Shown: piece after piece, positions 9,593-17,798 of the stretch
How the letters are laid out: each line of letters opens with the position of its first letter
Numbering within the stretch: position 1 is the first letter of the stretch
Origin: Synoicihabitans lomoniglobus
GTDB lineage: Bacteria; Verrucomicrobiota; Verrucomicrobiia; Opitutales; Opitutaceae
Assembly: GCF_029023725.1 (NCBI RefSeq)
Contig: NZ_CP119075.1
Span: 5,823,501-5,887,500, forward strand
Direction of reading: 5' to 3'
DNA length: 64,000 nucleotides
Notes under the pieces: model-generated
Database searches by the model: none
What the model saw: only the letters and a program-made list of their open reading frames with translations
Told to the model about the DNA's origin: nothing
Program-made: the position numbers and the translations under genes

Positions 9593-10690
9593 ATGACCAG
9601 CGATACTTTTCTCAATCTCGCTCGTTCCGGACACTGTGTGCCCATTGGCACGCATATGGTGTTGCACGAGCAACCTGATCCGGAGGCCATTGTCCTCGTT
9701 GGGGAACGTCTGGGCGGCGTCATCGCCGATACGGCCGCTCGTTTTAATACGCCCCTCGCGGTGCCGTTGATGGACCTGACGTTGGAGAAGGAAGCGTTGC
9801 TCACCGCCTGCGAAGTGCCAGCAGATGAAATCGGAAAATACCACTTCACGCAGACACCAAAGTATCCGGCGGAGGTGGCGCTGACGCCGCGCATGCAGGC
9901 GGCGTGTTCAGCGATTGGATACGTGGTGAAGCAACCCGATTTGTTTCCCGTGGGCATGTGCATCGGTCCGTATTCGCTGTTGACCAAATTGGTAAGCGAC
10001 CCGATCACGCCCGTCTACCTGATGGGCATGGGCATGACGCCGAAAGACGAGCCGGAGATCGGCGTGTTGAACGACTTACTCGCGATGGGGGAGGACGTGA
10101 TCAACCGCTACGTGGATGCGCAGATGGAGGCCGGGGCGAGGGCGGTGATCGTGTGTGAGCCGGCGGCCAACCTTGTCTATTTTTCACCCAATCAAATGGA
10201 GACTAATCCGGAACCGTTTGAGTTTTACGTGATGGCGCCCATGCGGCGTTTGGCGGCCCGACTTTCCGCCCGGGGCGTCGCGCTGGTGTTTCACGATTGC
10301 GGTGAACTCACGGACGCGATGGTGACCCGGTTTGCAACACTCGGTGCGGCGATGATGAGCCTGGGCAGCTCACGAAAGCTGGATCACGATGCGGCTTTGG
10401 TTCCCAAGGACACGGTGCTCTACGGGAACCTACCTTCGAAGAATTTCTACGCCACTCAACTCACCACGCAGGAGGTGGAGCGCCAGGGACGCGAGCTGTT
10501 GGAAGCCATGGAGGCGACCGGGCACCCGTTCATCCTGGGCACGGAGTGTGACGTGCTCAGTGTGCCCGGCAAGGAGCGGGAAATTCTTAGCAAAGTCGAC
10601 GCGCTCCTGCGCTGTGGATGCGCCGCGCACCGCTCGCCCGACCAAACGTTGCGGGCGGAGAGGGTTTCCCCGGTTACGGCGGGTGGGTAA
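9593..10690 (+). CDS. Uroporphyrinogen decarboxylase (URO-D) family protein
   Basis: A 365-residue cytoplasmic TIM-barrel protein of the URO-D superfamily, which includes heme-pathway decarboxylases and corrinoid methyltransferases (MtaA/CmuA type). The start at 9593 (MTSDTFLNLARSGHCVPIG) is preferred over an in-frame ATG at 9518, whose extension has no family character. Recognisable parts are the YPAEVALTPRMQAACSAIGY region, a central VIVCEPAAN strand end, FHDCGELTDAM and the C-terminal ILGTECDVLSVPGKE. The last motif resembles the metal-site region of methyltransferase-like members (Cys in GTECDV) rather than HemE. No methyltransferase partner or corrinoid protein is adjacent. Substrate unknown; HemE activity is unlikely. 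Confidence 0.85.
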   Translation: MTSDTFLNLARSGHCVPIGTHMVLHEQPDPEAIVLVGERLGGVIADTAARFNTPLAVPLMDLTLEKEALLTACEVPADEIGKYHFTQTPKYPAEVALTPRMQAACSAIGYVVKQPDLFPVGMCIGPYSLLTKLVSDPITPVYLMGMGMTPKDEPEIGVLNDLLAMGEDVINRYVDAQMEAGARAVIVCEPAANLVYFSPNQMETNPEPFEFYVMAPMRRLAARLSARGVALVFHDCGELTDAMVTRFATLGAAMMSLGSSRKLDHDAALVPKDTVLYGNLPSKNFYATQLTTQEVERQGRELLEAMEATGHPFILGTECDVLSVPGKEREILSKVDALLRCGCAAHRSPDQTLRAERVSPVTAGG

Positions 10691-10811
10691 ACCGAAGGAG
10701 GCTAGACCCCGGTCCGGTTCATGACGGTGCGGTGCGCTGCTTCGACGTGTGGTGGAACTGAATGCCTCCAGGCGTGATATCTCGCCGAAATCCGGTCAAA
10801 AGCATGGCGGA

Positions 10812-13769
10812 TTATTGAAGGGCGGCGTGACCAACGTGATCGGGGTTGCCGTGGAAAACAAAGTCGGCGCCGTAGGCCCCGTGGAGTCCGGCATCTTGCC
10901 AGGTTTGGCCGAGGTCGTCGCTCGTAAAGGTGCCTTGTTCAAAGGTCGAAGCCCAGAGGCGGCCCGGTTGGTGAGGATCAAATGCGAGCACGAAGATACG
11001 GCGGTTGGGGAGCCCGGCGTTGCGGTCCTGCCAAGTTTCTCCGTTGTCGGTGGAGATTCGCACGCCGGTTTCCCAACCGCCGGTGGCCATTACGGCGGGA
11101 TCGTGAGGCGCCAATGCGGCGGCGTAGAGATTGGCGGTGGTCGGATCGATGAGAGTCCACATTTGGCCGCGGTCCTGCGACTGCCAAGCGCCGTGGCCGA
11201 GCGTGCTGACGAGGAACAGGTTCGGTTGAACCGGGCTTTGCGTGATCTGCGTGACCGTGGCGGTGGGGAAGTCCAGTTTCGCCCACGTCAGGGCGGCGTC
11301 GGTGGAGACGTAGAGACCTTCTTCCATGCCGAGCAGCACGCGGCCGGGTTGGGCACGATCGGCGAGAAGGGTTCGGCTATAGAGACGGTCGAGGCCTTGC
11401 GGGGTGGGCCCCCAGCTTTGGCCGCCGTTTTCCGATCGCAGCGGACCCCACATCGTCGCGGCGTAGACCGTGTCCGGGTTGCCGGAATCGAAGGTGATGG
11501 CCCGCACGTCGGCGACCTGCCAGCCCGTCGTCTTGCGCCAGGTGACGCCGTTGTCGGCCGTGCGCACGATGCCGTCGGCTGAGGCGATGAGCTTTACCGC
11601 CGGGGTGGTGGGATGAATCGCGACACTGGCCACGCCGAGAATACGGGGCCCCGTGTTCGTCCATACGCCGGAGGGCAGGCGTTGAAAGAGACCGGCATCG
11701 GACGGCGTGGCGGTGTTGCGTTGATTTCCGGTCATGGTGGCCGCGGCGTAGAGCGTCGGACCGACGTCGTCGGGGATGGCGAGCGTCGCGGGCATTTCCG
11801 GCGCGGGCGGCTGAGTGCTGTGGTCCCACGGCACGTCGGTGAAATCGAGCTGAAGCGTCTCATCGCCGTGGCGGAGGGTGAGTTGCCGACTGCCCACCTC
11901 GGACTGGCCGAAGGGACTATCGAAGAGCGGCCAGCGGGTGGGGTCGACGGGCGTGTCGTTGATGACCGGGAGTGATCCGTATCGGGCCTCGAGACGAGTG
12001 CCGTCGAGCCCGGTAAACGTGGCCGTGGGCGTGGGATCGAGAGAAAAGGCCAACGGCAGCGCGCGCACCGTGTCCATGAATTCTGAATACGTGGAAAAAT
12101 CGCGCGTCGGCGCAACTTGCACGACGTAGCCGTTGCGGGCGGCTTCACTCACCCAGCAGCGATGACCGACGCCCCATTCATCGAAGTCACCACTGACAAG
12201 GATGCCGCCCGCACCACCGGCGAGGAAGCCGGTCCAGTCGTTGGCGCGCCACTCGCCGGCGGCGAAGGGGCGGACGCCGATGTAGACCGGGCCGCCCTGG
12301 GCGAAGATCCAACCGGAATCGTCCTCGACGGTGTTTTCCAGGTCGCGGGAGAAGAAAAGCGTGATGTGCCGGAACAGCGCGTCGGCGGGGATGTGTTGCA
12401 GCGCAATGAGAGCGGTGCCGCTTTGCATCACCTGTTCGTAGGGCGACCCGCCGGGGAGCTTGTCGGGAGAATCGTAGTCGGCTTTGGACCGGGTGATGAG
12501 GTCGGTGACGACATCAGGGTCGACCGGGAAATACATGCTGCCCTCGATGGCGGAGGCGTAGGGCTGACAACCGAAAAAGGACGGGCAGCGCATGATGGGT
12601 TTTTCGGTGCGCCAAATGAGCCCCCAGGTTTGCTGCTGAATGGGCTGCAGCAAACCGCCCTGGGAGGAGCCCAGAATGAAGTCCGGATCGACGTAGGTGG
12701 TTTTGTGGACGGCCACGGTGCGACGATCGCCGACGACGAAGGACTCGGGACCAGCGTGGCGCATACGCCAGCGCGTGCGTTTGCGCTCGAGTTCGACGTA
12801 GGGCGTGGAGCGATCGCGGGCTATGCGTTCGAGGATGGGGGGCGGCGTGTAGCCGGAGAGCGCGATGAGTTTGGCGCCACGTTCGGGCAGCTCCTCGCGA
12901 AGCTGATGGCGGGTGACCTGGCGCTCGCTGGGCTCGTAGTCTCCGAGGCCGAAGAGCATCCAACCGAGGGCGGCCGCGGCGGTGCGCGCCGGGGCCATGA
13001 TGTGTCGCGGGTAGACGCGGCTGTGGGCTCCGCCGTAGAGACCGTCGAGGGTTTCGACGGCGTAGTCGTAGAGGATGTAATCGAGCATGCGCTTGGCGCG
13101 ATCGCGGAAGGCGGGCTCGTCGGCCCAACCGGCAAGCATGGCGAGCCCGATGGCGTATTCCTCGATGTAGTTGGGAGAGTCATACTCGCCCTGACCGTGG
13201 CTGGTGGTGACGTTGATCCAGTGATTGAGGTAGTCGCGGGCCTCGGCCCGATTCTCGGCGGAAGAGCGACCATTGAACCATTGGTCGGGACCGGCCTCGG
13301 GGTAGGCTTGGGCGGCCAGGTAGAGGCTGGCGTAGGAGAGCACCCAATGGTTTTCGGTGTCGCCCCGGCTGGGCCAATAGGTGCGCCAGAGATCGGCGAT
13401 ACGGTCGCGGCTGGGTTCGTCGAGGGTGTGGCGGCCAGCCATCATGACGCTCACTGTCGGGTAGACCCAGAACATGTCGCCGGAAGGGGGGGCGCCGTCG
13501 AGACGGGCGAGGCGGGCGAGGGCGGCAGGAAGGTTTTCGCCGCGCGCGAGGCAGGCCGCGACGTCGAATTTGCTGCCTTGGGCAGGATCGCCGGGCACGA
13601 CACAGGCGACCGATTCACGCAGAATGAATTCGCGACGAGCCTGGAAACGACGCGAGATCGCGGCATCGGAAAGATCGGGATGCGGGGGAGTCTGAGGAGC
13701 GACGGACGCGGGAGGTGCCATGGGCGCGGAATCTTCAAATTTGCGCCGGGGATGGCGACGAAAATACAT
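10812..13769 (-). CDS. Two-domain protein: alpha-toroid lyase/hydrolase-like region fused to Asp-box beta-propeller
   Basis: A 985-residue protein with no signal peptide at either possible start (13769, or 13721 at MAPPASVAP). Residues about 30-420 are helical and Trp/Tyr-rich (YWPSRGDTENHWVLSYASLYLAAQ split over helices, YIEEYAIGLAMLAGW), resembling alpha/alpha-toroid enzymes such as heparinase- or alginate-lyase-like folds. Residues about 430-640 are beta-rich, like the sheet domain behind such toroids. Residues about 660-985 carry six Asp-box (BNR) repeats of the form SxDxGxxW: TADNGVTW, SENGGQSW, STDAALTW, SQDRGQMW, STDNGETW, SDDLGQTW, which indicates a propeller. Fusion of these two types is unusual. 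It converges on the URO-D gene. Catalytic identity is unproven. Confidence 0.75.
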   Translation of the reverse strand: MYFRRHPRRKFEDSAPMAPPASVAPQTPPHPDLSDAAISRRFQARREFILRESVACVVPGDPAQGSKFDVAACLARGENLPAALARLARLDGAPPSGDMFWVYPTVSVMMAGRHTLDEPSRDRIADLWRTYWPSRGDTENHWVLSYASLYLAAQAYPEAGPDQWFNGRSSAENRAEARDYLNHWINVTTSHGQGEYDSPNYIEEYAIGLAMLAGWADEPAFRDRAKRMLDYILYDYAVETLDGLYGGAHSRVYPRHIMAPARTAAAALGWMLFGLGDYEPSERQVTRHQLREELPERGAKLIALSGYTPPPILERIARDRSTPYVELERKRTRWRMRHAGPESFVVGDRRTVAVHKTTYVDPDFILGSSQGGLLQPIQQQTWGLIWRTEKPIMRCPSFFGCQPYASAIEGSMYFPVDPDVVTDLITRSKADYDSPDKLPGGSPYEQVMQSGTALIALQHIPADALFRHITLFFSRDLENTVEDDSGWIFAQGGPVYIGVRPFAAGEWRANDWTGFLAGGAGGILVSGDFDEWGVGHRCWVSEAARNGYVVQVAPTRDFSTYSEFMDTVRALPLAFSLDPTPTATFTGLDGTRLEARYGSLPVINDTPVDPTRWPLFDSPFGQSEVGSRQLTLRHGDETLQLDFTDVPWDHSTQPPAPEMPATLAIPDDVGPTLYAAATMTGNQRNTATPSDAGLFQRLPSGVWTNTGPRILGVASVAIHPTTPAVKLIASADGIVRTADNGVTWRKTTGWQVADVRAITFDSGNPDTVYAATMWGPLRSENGGQSWGPTPQGLDRLYSRTLLADRAQPGRVLLGMEEGLYVSTDAALTWAKLDFPTATVTQITQSPVQPNLFLVSTLGHGAWQSQDRGQMWTLIDPTTANLYAAALAPHDPAVMATGGWETGVRISTDNGETWQDRNAGLPNRRIFVLAFDPHQPGRLWASTFEQGTFTSDDLGQTWQDAGLHGAYGADFVFHGNPDHVGHAALQ

Positions 13770-14064
13770 GGAATGAATTCGCTAATACGCTTTATAGTAT
13801 CATGATATGAAATTTCATTGCGCGGGTTCCGGGTCGGGTAGCATTCGCTGCCTATGCCTTGAGTAGCATGACTTTCCCAGTGCGCGCGATTGTCGAGGTG
13901 ACGCGGCACGGCACTGGAAGTCGGCCGTGTTTGTGATGGCTCGGGTTCGGAGAATTTCCTTTCAAAACTGTAATGATGCCGCAGTTGACGACGAGCGGGG
14001 TTCGCATAAGTTCAGCGCTGTTCCCGCTTAGCGGGGACATTTTGGGGTAACCAAGAAAGCAAAT

Positions 14065-14094
14065 GGCCGGTCACTTAGGGGTAGGTGACCGGCC
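14065..14094. repeat. Strong 10-bp hairpin
   Basis: Perfect inverted repeat GGCCGGTCAC / GTGACCGGCC with a 10-base loop. An AT-rich run (aacttatttta) follows on the plus strand. No gene in that direction ends here. Confidence 0.6.
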
Positions 14095-14177
14095 AACTTA
14101 TTTTAGCTAAGCAGCAATGAGGGCGACTCTGGTCGGGAGGCTGGTCCGGCCCCGCGCATGACTCAGGTGCCGCAACG

Positions 14178-14207
14178 CAAAAACCCATCCCGGCGAACCG
14201 GGATGGG
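14178..14207 (-). terminator. Rho-independent terminator of the outer-membrane protein gene
   Basis: Stem CCCATCCCGG / CCGGGATGGG with tetraloop CGAA at 14184-14207, followed on the minus strand by TTTTTGCG. It lies about 38 bases after the stop codon of the gene at 14245. Confidence 0.85.
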
Positions 14208-14244
14208 GTGAGGAAGCGGGAGGTATTTCGCCCGCGAAGAGACC

Positions 14245-14937
14245 TTAGAAGCCGATGCTGATGCCGGTCGTCAGGTAGGTGTATTCGCCACCGAGGGAAT
14301 TGGCCGGGGCGCGATCCATGTCGTTGGACGAATAAGATACTCCGAGGTAGGCGTTGGCGTGATCGTTGAGTTTGGCATCCACCGTGGCCGACAGCAGCCA
14401 GTAGGTGTAGTCGCCCGCTCCGGAGGCCGACACCGAGCCGAGATTACCGGCGAGGTTCAGCGTCAACGTGTTACTGAGCTCGAAGCCGTAGCCCAGGGAG
14501 CCTTGCAGGGTGAGGGCTTCGAACTCGGTCTCGTAGTAGGCGTAGAACGTCGACGTGAGGCCGGGCAGCAGATCGCCAGTCAGGCCGACGTAGGGTTCGA
14601 ACTGTTCATCGAGCGAGGATGTTTCCGGGTAGTAGTAGTAGGTCGCACCCACGTCCATCGACCACGTGTCCGTGAGGTCGAATTTGTAGCCGGCGTAGAA
14701 GTCGAACTCGTTGGTGGTGCGGCCCGTTACCGGTTGGTTGCTCCAGATGCCGGCGTAAAAATTGTCGGCACCGAACTCGATCGAGGGTTGAATGGAATCA
14801 TCGGCGTATTTGACGCCGCGAAAGACGTAATCACTCACGTAGGGAAAATCCATCGTGATGGAATAATTCGAACTCGCGGCGGAGAGCGACGTGGCGCCGA
14901 CCGCGAGGGCGGAGATAAAGAGAAGTTTGATTTTCAT
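14245..14937 (-). CDS. Outer-membrane beta-barrel protein of the TorF / TIGR02001 type
   Basis: A 230-residue exported barrel. The ATG at 14937 begins a clean signal peptide (MKIKLLFISALAVGATSLSAA); an upstream in-frame ATG at 15024 adds 29 residues without signal character. The mature start has the family hallmark Y-VSDYVFRGV, followed by alternating aromatic strands (FYAGIWSNQPV, EFDFYAGYKFDL, SMDVGATYYYYPE) and a terminal GISIGF with C-terminal Phe. Proteins of this type are small outer-membrane barrels, mostly of unknown function. It is monocistronic, with its own terminator. Confidence 0.85.
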   Translation of the reverse strand: MKIKLLFISALAVGATSLSAASSNYSITMDFPYVSDYVFRGVKYADDSIQPSIEFGADNFYAGIWSNQPVTGRTTNEFDFYAGYKFDLTDTWSMDVGATYYYYPETSSLDEQFEPYVGLTGDLLPGLTSTFYAYYETEFEALTLQGSLGYGFELSNTLTLNLAGNLGSVSASGAGDYTYWLLSATVDAKLNDHANAYLGVSYSSNDMDRAPANSLGGEYTYLTTGISIGF

Positions 14938-15143
14938 CGGATACAACGACGTGGGAGGTTTGCAGTAGTTTCCGTGCGGCCAGATTTTTAAGGATTTTAA
15001 TTTGTAGTTAAGATCTGGATGCATGGAGCGGCGAATTGACCCAGCGGTGCTGCCTGCGGTTCCCGCGGGGGCGAAAAATTATTTTTCAAAATGGGGGCGG
15101 AAGGACGGAACAAATGCGCGGCAATGTCATTGCAATTTACTCA

Positions 15144-15174
15144 CAAAAAAACCCGCGCCGGACGGGCGCGGGTT
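15144..15174 (-). terminator. Rho-independent terminator of the ThuA-domain gene
   Basis: Stem AACCCGCGCC / GGCGCGGGTT (15150-15159 and 15165-15174) with a 5-base loop, followed on the minus strand by a T-run. It sits about 30 bases past the stop at 15203. Confidence 0.85.
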
Positions 15175-15202
15175 CGAAAGGAAGAGGAAGTAAGGGGGAG
15201 GG

Positions 15203-15976
15203 TTACTTCGCGGCGGTGAAGCCCTTGCCGGTGGCGGCCCAATAGATGCCACCGTAGACGTGGTGCAGGAAGCTGGCGTCGGAGTAGGTGGCGGGGAGGT
15301 GGCCGAAGGCGGTGTAGAAAATGCGACCGCCGTCGTATTCATGGCACCATGACATGGGATGGAAGTCGCCCATGCCCTTGCCTTGTTTGGCACCCCAGTT
15401 GGCGGCCGGAGCGTAGGTGGATTCGTCGACGGCCAGCAGGTAGTGCAGGCTGTCACTGCGGGCGGCGTCGAACTCATACCATTCCTCGGTGGCGAGGAAA
15501 CGCTTCGAGAAGCGGTCCATGCCGGGGAAGTTGTAATCGAGCACCTCGACGGTGGCGGTCTGCACGGCGGGGTGGATGTGGAACATATGGCCCATGCCCT
15601 TCGTCCACCAGTCCCAGTCGTATTCGGTGTCGGTGCCGCCGCTGTGCACGCCGGCGATGCCGCCACCGTTTTGCACGAAGCGCTCAACGGCGGCCTGTTG
15701 CTCGTCGTTGAGGATGTTGCCGGTGGAGAGCACGAAGACGATGACATCAACATCGGCCAGACCCTGGTCGGAGATCACGCCCAGGTTGTTGGGCCAAACG
15801 AGGGTAAAGTCGTGGAGTTTCGCCATTTCCTGCATGGCGGGCACGGCGGCGCTGATGGAGTCGTGATGCCAGCCATCGGTGTTGGTGATGAGCAGAGCCT
15901 TGAACTGGGCGGCGGAGGCGGAGACCACCATCGCGGCGAGGAGGGTAAATGCGGTGAGAAGGGAACGTTGTTTCAT
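15203..15976 (-). CDS. Secreted ThuA-domain protein
   Basis: A 257-residue exported protein. The chosen ATG at 15976 starts a signal peptide (MKQRSLLTAFTLLAAMVVSASAA). The mature part is one ThuA domain with a glutamine-amidotransferase-like fold: KALLITNTDGWHHDSI, VLSTGNILNDEQ, VQNGGGIAGVHSGGTDTE, GMGDFHPMSWCHEYDGGR and FYTAFGHLPATY. The family name comes from trehalose utilisation, but the chemistry of most members, including secreted forms in Verrucomicrobia and Planctomycetes, is not established. The gene is divergent from the GH9 genes across a short region holding a LacI-type operator candidate, which supports a role in carbohydrate use. Confidence 0.88.
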   Translation of the reverse strand: MKQRSLLTAFTLLAAMVVSASAAQFKALLITNTDGWHHDSISAAVPAMQEMAKLHDFTLVWPNNLGVISDQGLADVDVIVFVLSTGNILNDEQQAAVERFVQNGGGIAGVHSGGTDTEYDWDWWTKGMGHMFHIHPAVQTATVEVLDYNFPGMDRFSKRFLATEEWYEFDAARSDSLHYLLAVDESTYAPAANWGAKQGKGMGDFHPMSWCHEYDGGRIFYTAFGHLPATYSDASFLHHVYGGIYWAATGKGFTAAK

Positions 15977-16064
15977 GGGTGAGAGAAAGGTTAGATCTGG
16001 GAGCAACGAAGGGGCGAGGCCGAACCAATTCCCCGGAGTTTTACGGTATACGTTAGGCGAGCAT

Positions 16065-16078
16065 TGCATTAAATTGCG
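16065..16078. promoter_or_regulatory. LacI-type operator candidate in the ThuA / GH9 intergenic region
   Basis: TGCATTAAATTGCG, one base from TGCA-N6-TGCA. It lies 22 bases before the GH9 ATG and 88 bases before the divergent ThuA ATG. The same motif stands upstream of the sugar genes at 48.5, 53.0 and 57.3 kb. Confidence 0.55.
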
Positions 16079-16100
16079 CTGAGTTGCACAAGATTTGGTC

Positions 16101-17798
16101 ATGCGACGATACCTCATTTTCGGCCTGCTGCTGGCCGGTGGCAGTGTGGCGGGGGCGGAAGGATGGGTGAGGTGGAACCAACAGGGTTACGCCCCTCATC
16201 AGCGCAAGGTGGCGTTGGTCATGAGTGATCAACCGCTGACGGGCCAAACTTGGTCGATCGCTGGTCGCACCCATGAGTTGGGTGAATCTGTGTTGGGGGC
16301 GGGGCCCAATTCCCCGTCGGCGTTTCACTACGCCGTCGATTTTTCCTTCGTGGAACAACCCGGCGTGCATGAGCTGAGGGTGGCGGACCTCGATGCGGTG
16401 GCAGTGGTGGTGAGCGAACGTCCCTACGCGGCGCTGGCGAATCTGCCGCTGCAACATTTGCGCATGGCGCGGTCGGGCACGGATACGGTTTTGTGGCGGC
16501 AAGCTTCGCATCCCGGCGATGCTGCCACGCCGCTATACGTGCCGGAGGGGAATCCGAGCAACGGCGCGTGGCGGGCGGCGGAATCGGGCCGTCGGGTCGA
16601 TGTGCGCGGAGGCTGGTATGATGCGGGCGACCATCTGAAGTTTACGCTGACCACGGCCTATACGGTTTATCACCTGTTGTTGGCGCACGAGATTGCCCCG
16701 ACAATTTTCACCAAGGTCCATAGCACAAGTGCATTGCCCGACATCCTCGATGAAGCGAAACACGGGCTCGATTATTTGCTGAAACTCTGGCCCGACGAAG
16801 ACACGTTCATTGTGCAAGTGGGGGATGCGCGGGACCACAACCTCGGGTGGCGGTTGCCGGCCGATGATGAACTGGACGGCACGCGACCCGCCATGGCGGC
16901 CCTGGCGCAGGTGCCCATGTTTTCCACGGTGGCGGCGTTGGCCAAAGGCGCCCGCACGCTGGCCGTATTCGACGAGGCCGCGGCGGATCGCTACGCCGCC
17001 GCAGCCGTGGCGCTGTTCGAGCGTGCCCGGCGATCGGATACGATCCTCACCGCGTTCGAGCGCGATGACGTGAACGACTTTTATCGGGATGACTCGGTGA
17101 ATGACCAGCGGGCGTTGGCGGCCCTGGAGTTGGCTGCGCTCACCGGCGAACCGCGTTACGAGGATGATGCGGTGGCGCACCGTCCGGGCCGGGCGGAACA
17201 GGTGGGGTGGGCCGACTGGCATTGGCTGGCCCACCGGAATCTGGCGCTCGCCGGAAACAAGTGGGGCGCTCCGGCGTGGTGGGCGGAGATCTTCCGCTAC
17301 CAGACCTATGCCCGAAGGCAGGGACAACCCTGGGGGCAGCCGACGCGTTACGTGTGGGGCAGCCTGACGCGGTGGATCGGGGCGGCGAACGCCGGGGAGG
17401 CGGCGGCGCAATTGGCGGGCAGCCATGCGGAGCGACCGGCGTTGTTTGACGACATGCTGGACTACGTTTTCGGGCGCAACCCGTGGGGAGCGTCGTTCCT
17501 GTTTGATGAGCGTCTGCCCAATACGTTGCGGCATCTCTACAGCCCGACGGCGAAGTTGTTGGAGCGGTTTCCAGTCGGGGCGTTTTCGGCAGGTCCGGCA
17601 GGGCGTCGCACGCATGAATCGATGCGACGCTATTTCGACGTGGCCCCGACCGATCCCTTCGAGCGTTTTAATACGACCACCATGGTGTTTTACGACAATG
17701 AGCATGACTTCGTTTGCCAGGAAGCGACGATCGGCGGACAAGCCGACATCGTCCTGATGTTGGCGCTGGCGGCGGCGCGAACGGAGGTCGATCGATGA
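16101..17798 (+). CDS. Glycoside hydrolase family 9, exported endoglucanase-type
   Basis: A 565-residue exported inverting glycosidase. The ATG at 16101 starts a signal peptide (MRRYLIFGLLLAGGSVAGAEG); the frame opens six bases earlier at a TTG. Residues about 22-110 form the Ig-like N-terminal domain common in GH9 (WVRWNQQGYAPHQRKVALV). The (alpha/alpha)6 catalytic domain has GGWYDAGDH at 170-178 with the catalytic-base Asp pair D174/D177, YVWGSLTRWIGAAN, and the C-terminal YDNEHDFVCQEA with acid E534. Family members cleave beta-1,4-glucans and related glycans. It overlaps the next GH9 gene by four bases. A LacI-type operator candidate lies just upstream. Confidence 0.92.
   Translation: MRRYLIFGLLLAGGSVAGAEGWVRWNQQGYAPHQRKVALVMSDQPLTGQTWSIAGRTHELGESVLGAGPNSPSAFHYAVDFSFVEQPGVHELRVADLDAVAVVVSERPYAALANLPLQHLRMARSGTDTVLWRQASHPGDAATPLYVPEGNPSNGAWRAAESGRRVDVRGGWYDAGDHLKFTLTTAYTVYHLLLAHEIAPTIFTKVHSTSALPDILDEAKHGLDYLLKLWPDEDTFIVQVGDARDHNLGWRLPADDELDGTRPAMAALAQVPMFSTVAALAKGARTLAVFDEAAADRYAAAAVALFERARRSDTILTAFERDDVNDFYRDDSVNDQRALAALELAALTGEPRYEDDAVAHRPGRAEQVGWADWHWLAHRNLALAGNKWGAPAWWAEIFRYQTYARRQGQPWGQPTRYVWGSLTRWIGAANAGEAAAQLAGSHAERPALFDDMLDYVFGRNPWGASFLFDERLPNTLRHLYSPTAKLLERFPVGAFSAGPAGRRTHESMRRYFDVAPTDPFERFNTTTMVFYDNEHDFVCQEATIGGQADIVLMLALAAARTEVDR

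Larger units (their letters stand above)
13770..14244. other. 475-base intergenic region with three hairpins and possible insertion-element relic
   Basis: No supported gene. It holds the promoter side of the alpha-toroid gene (AT-rich 13780-13815), a 9-bp hairpin at 14019-14039 (TGTTCCCGC / GCGGGGACA, loop TTA, one G-T pair), a 10-bp hairpin at 14065-14094 (GGCCGGTCAC / GTGACCGGCC) and a terminator at 14184-14207. The GCGGGGACATTTTGGGGTAAC segment resembles termini of known insertion sequences, so 13850-14095 may be a remnant (inference). Confidence 0.4.

Noticed and set aside
12117-13805. 562-codon plus-strand open frame
   Set aside because: Shadow of the alpha-toroid/Asp-box gene; the opposite strand has clear motifs.
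13852-14040. 62-codon minus-strand frame starting MSPLSGNSAE
   Set aside because: It begins inside a hairpin that looks like an insertion-element end, so it is probably a false ORF recurring in such sequences.
15118-15140. Further TGCA-type operator near 15120
   Set aside because: Only one TGCA core is present and it lies after the ThuA stop, not in a promoter.
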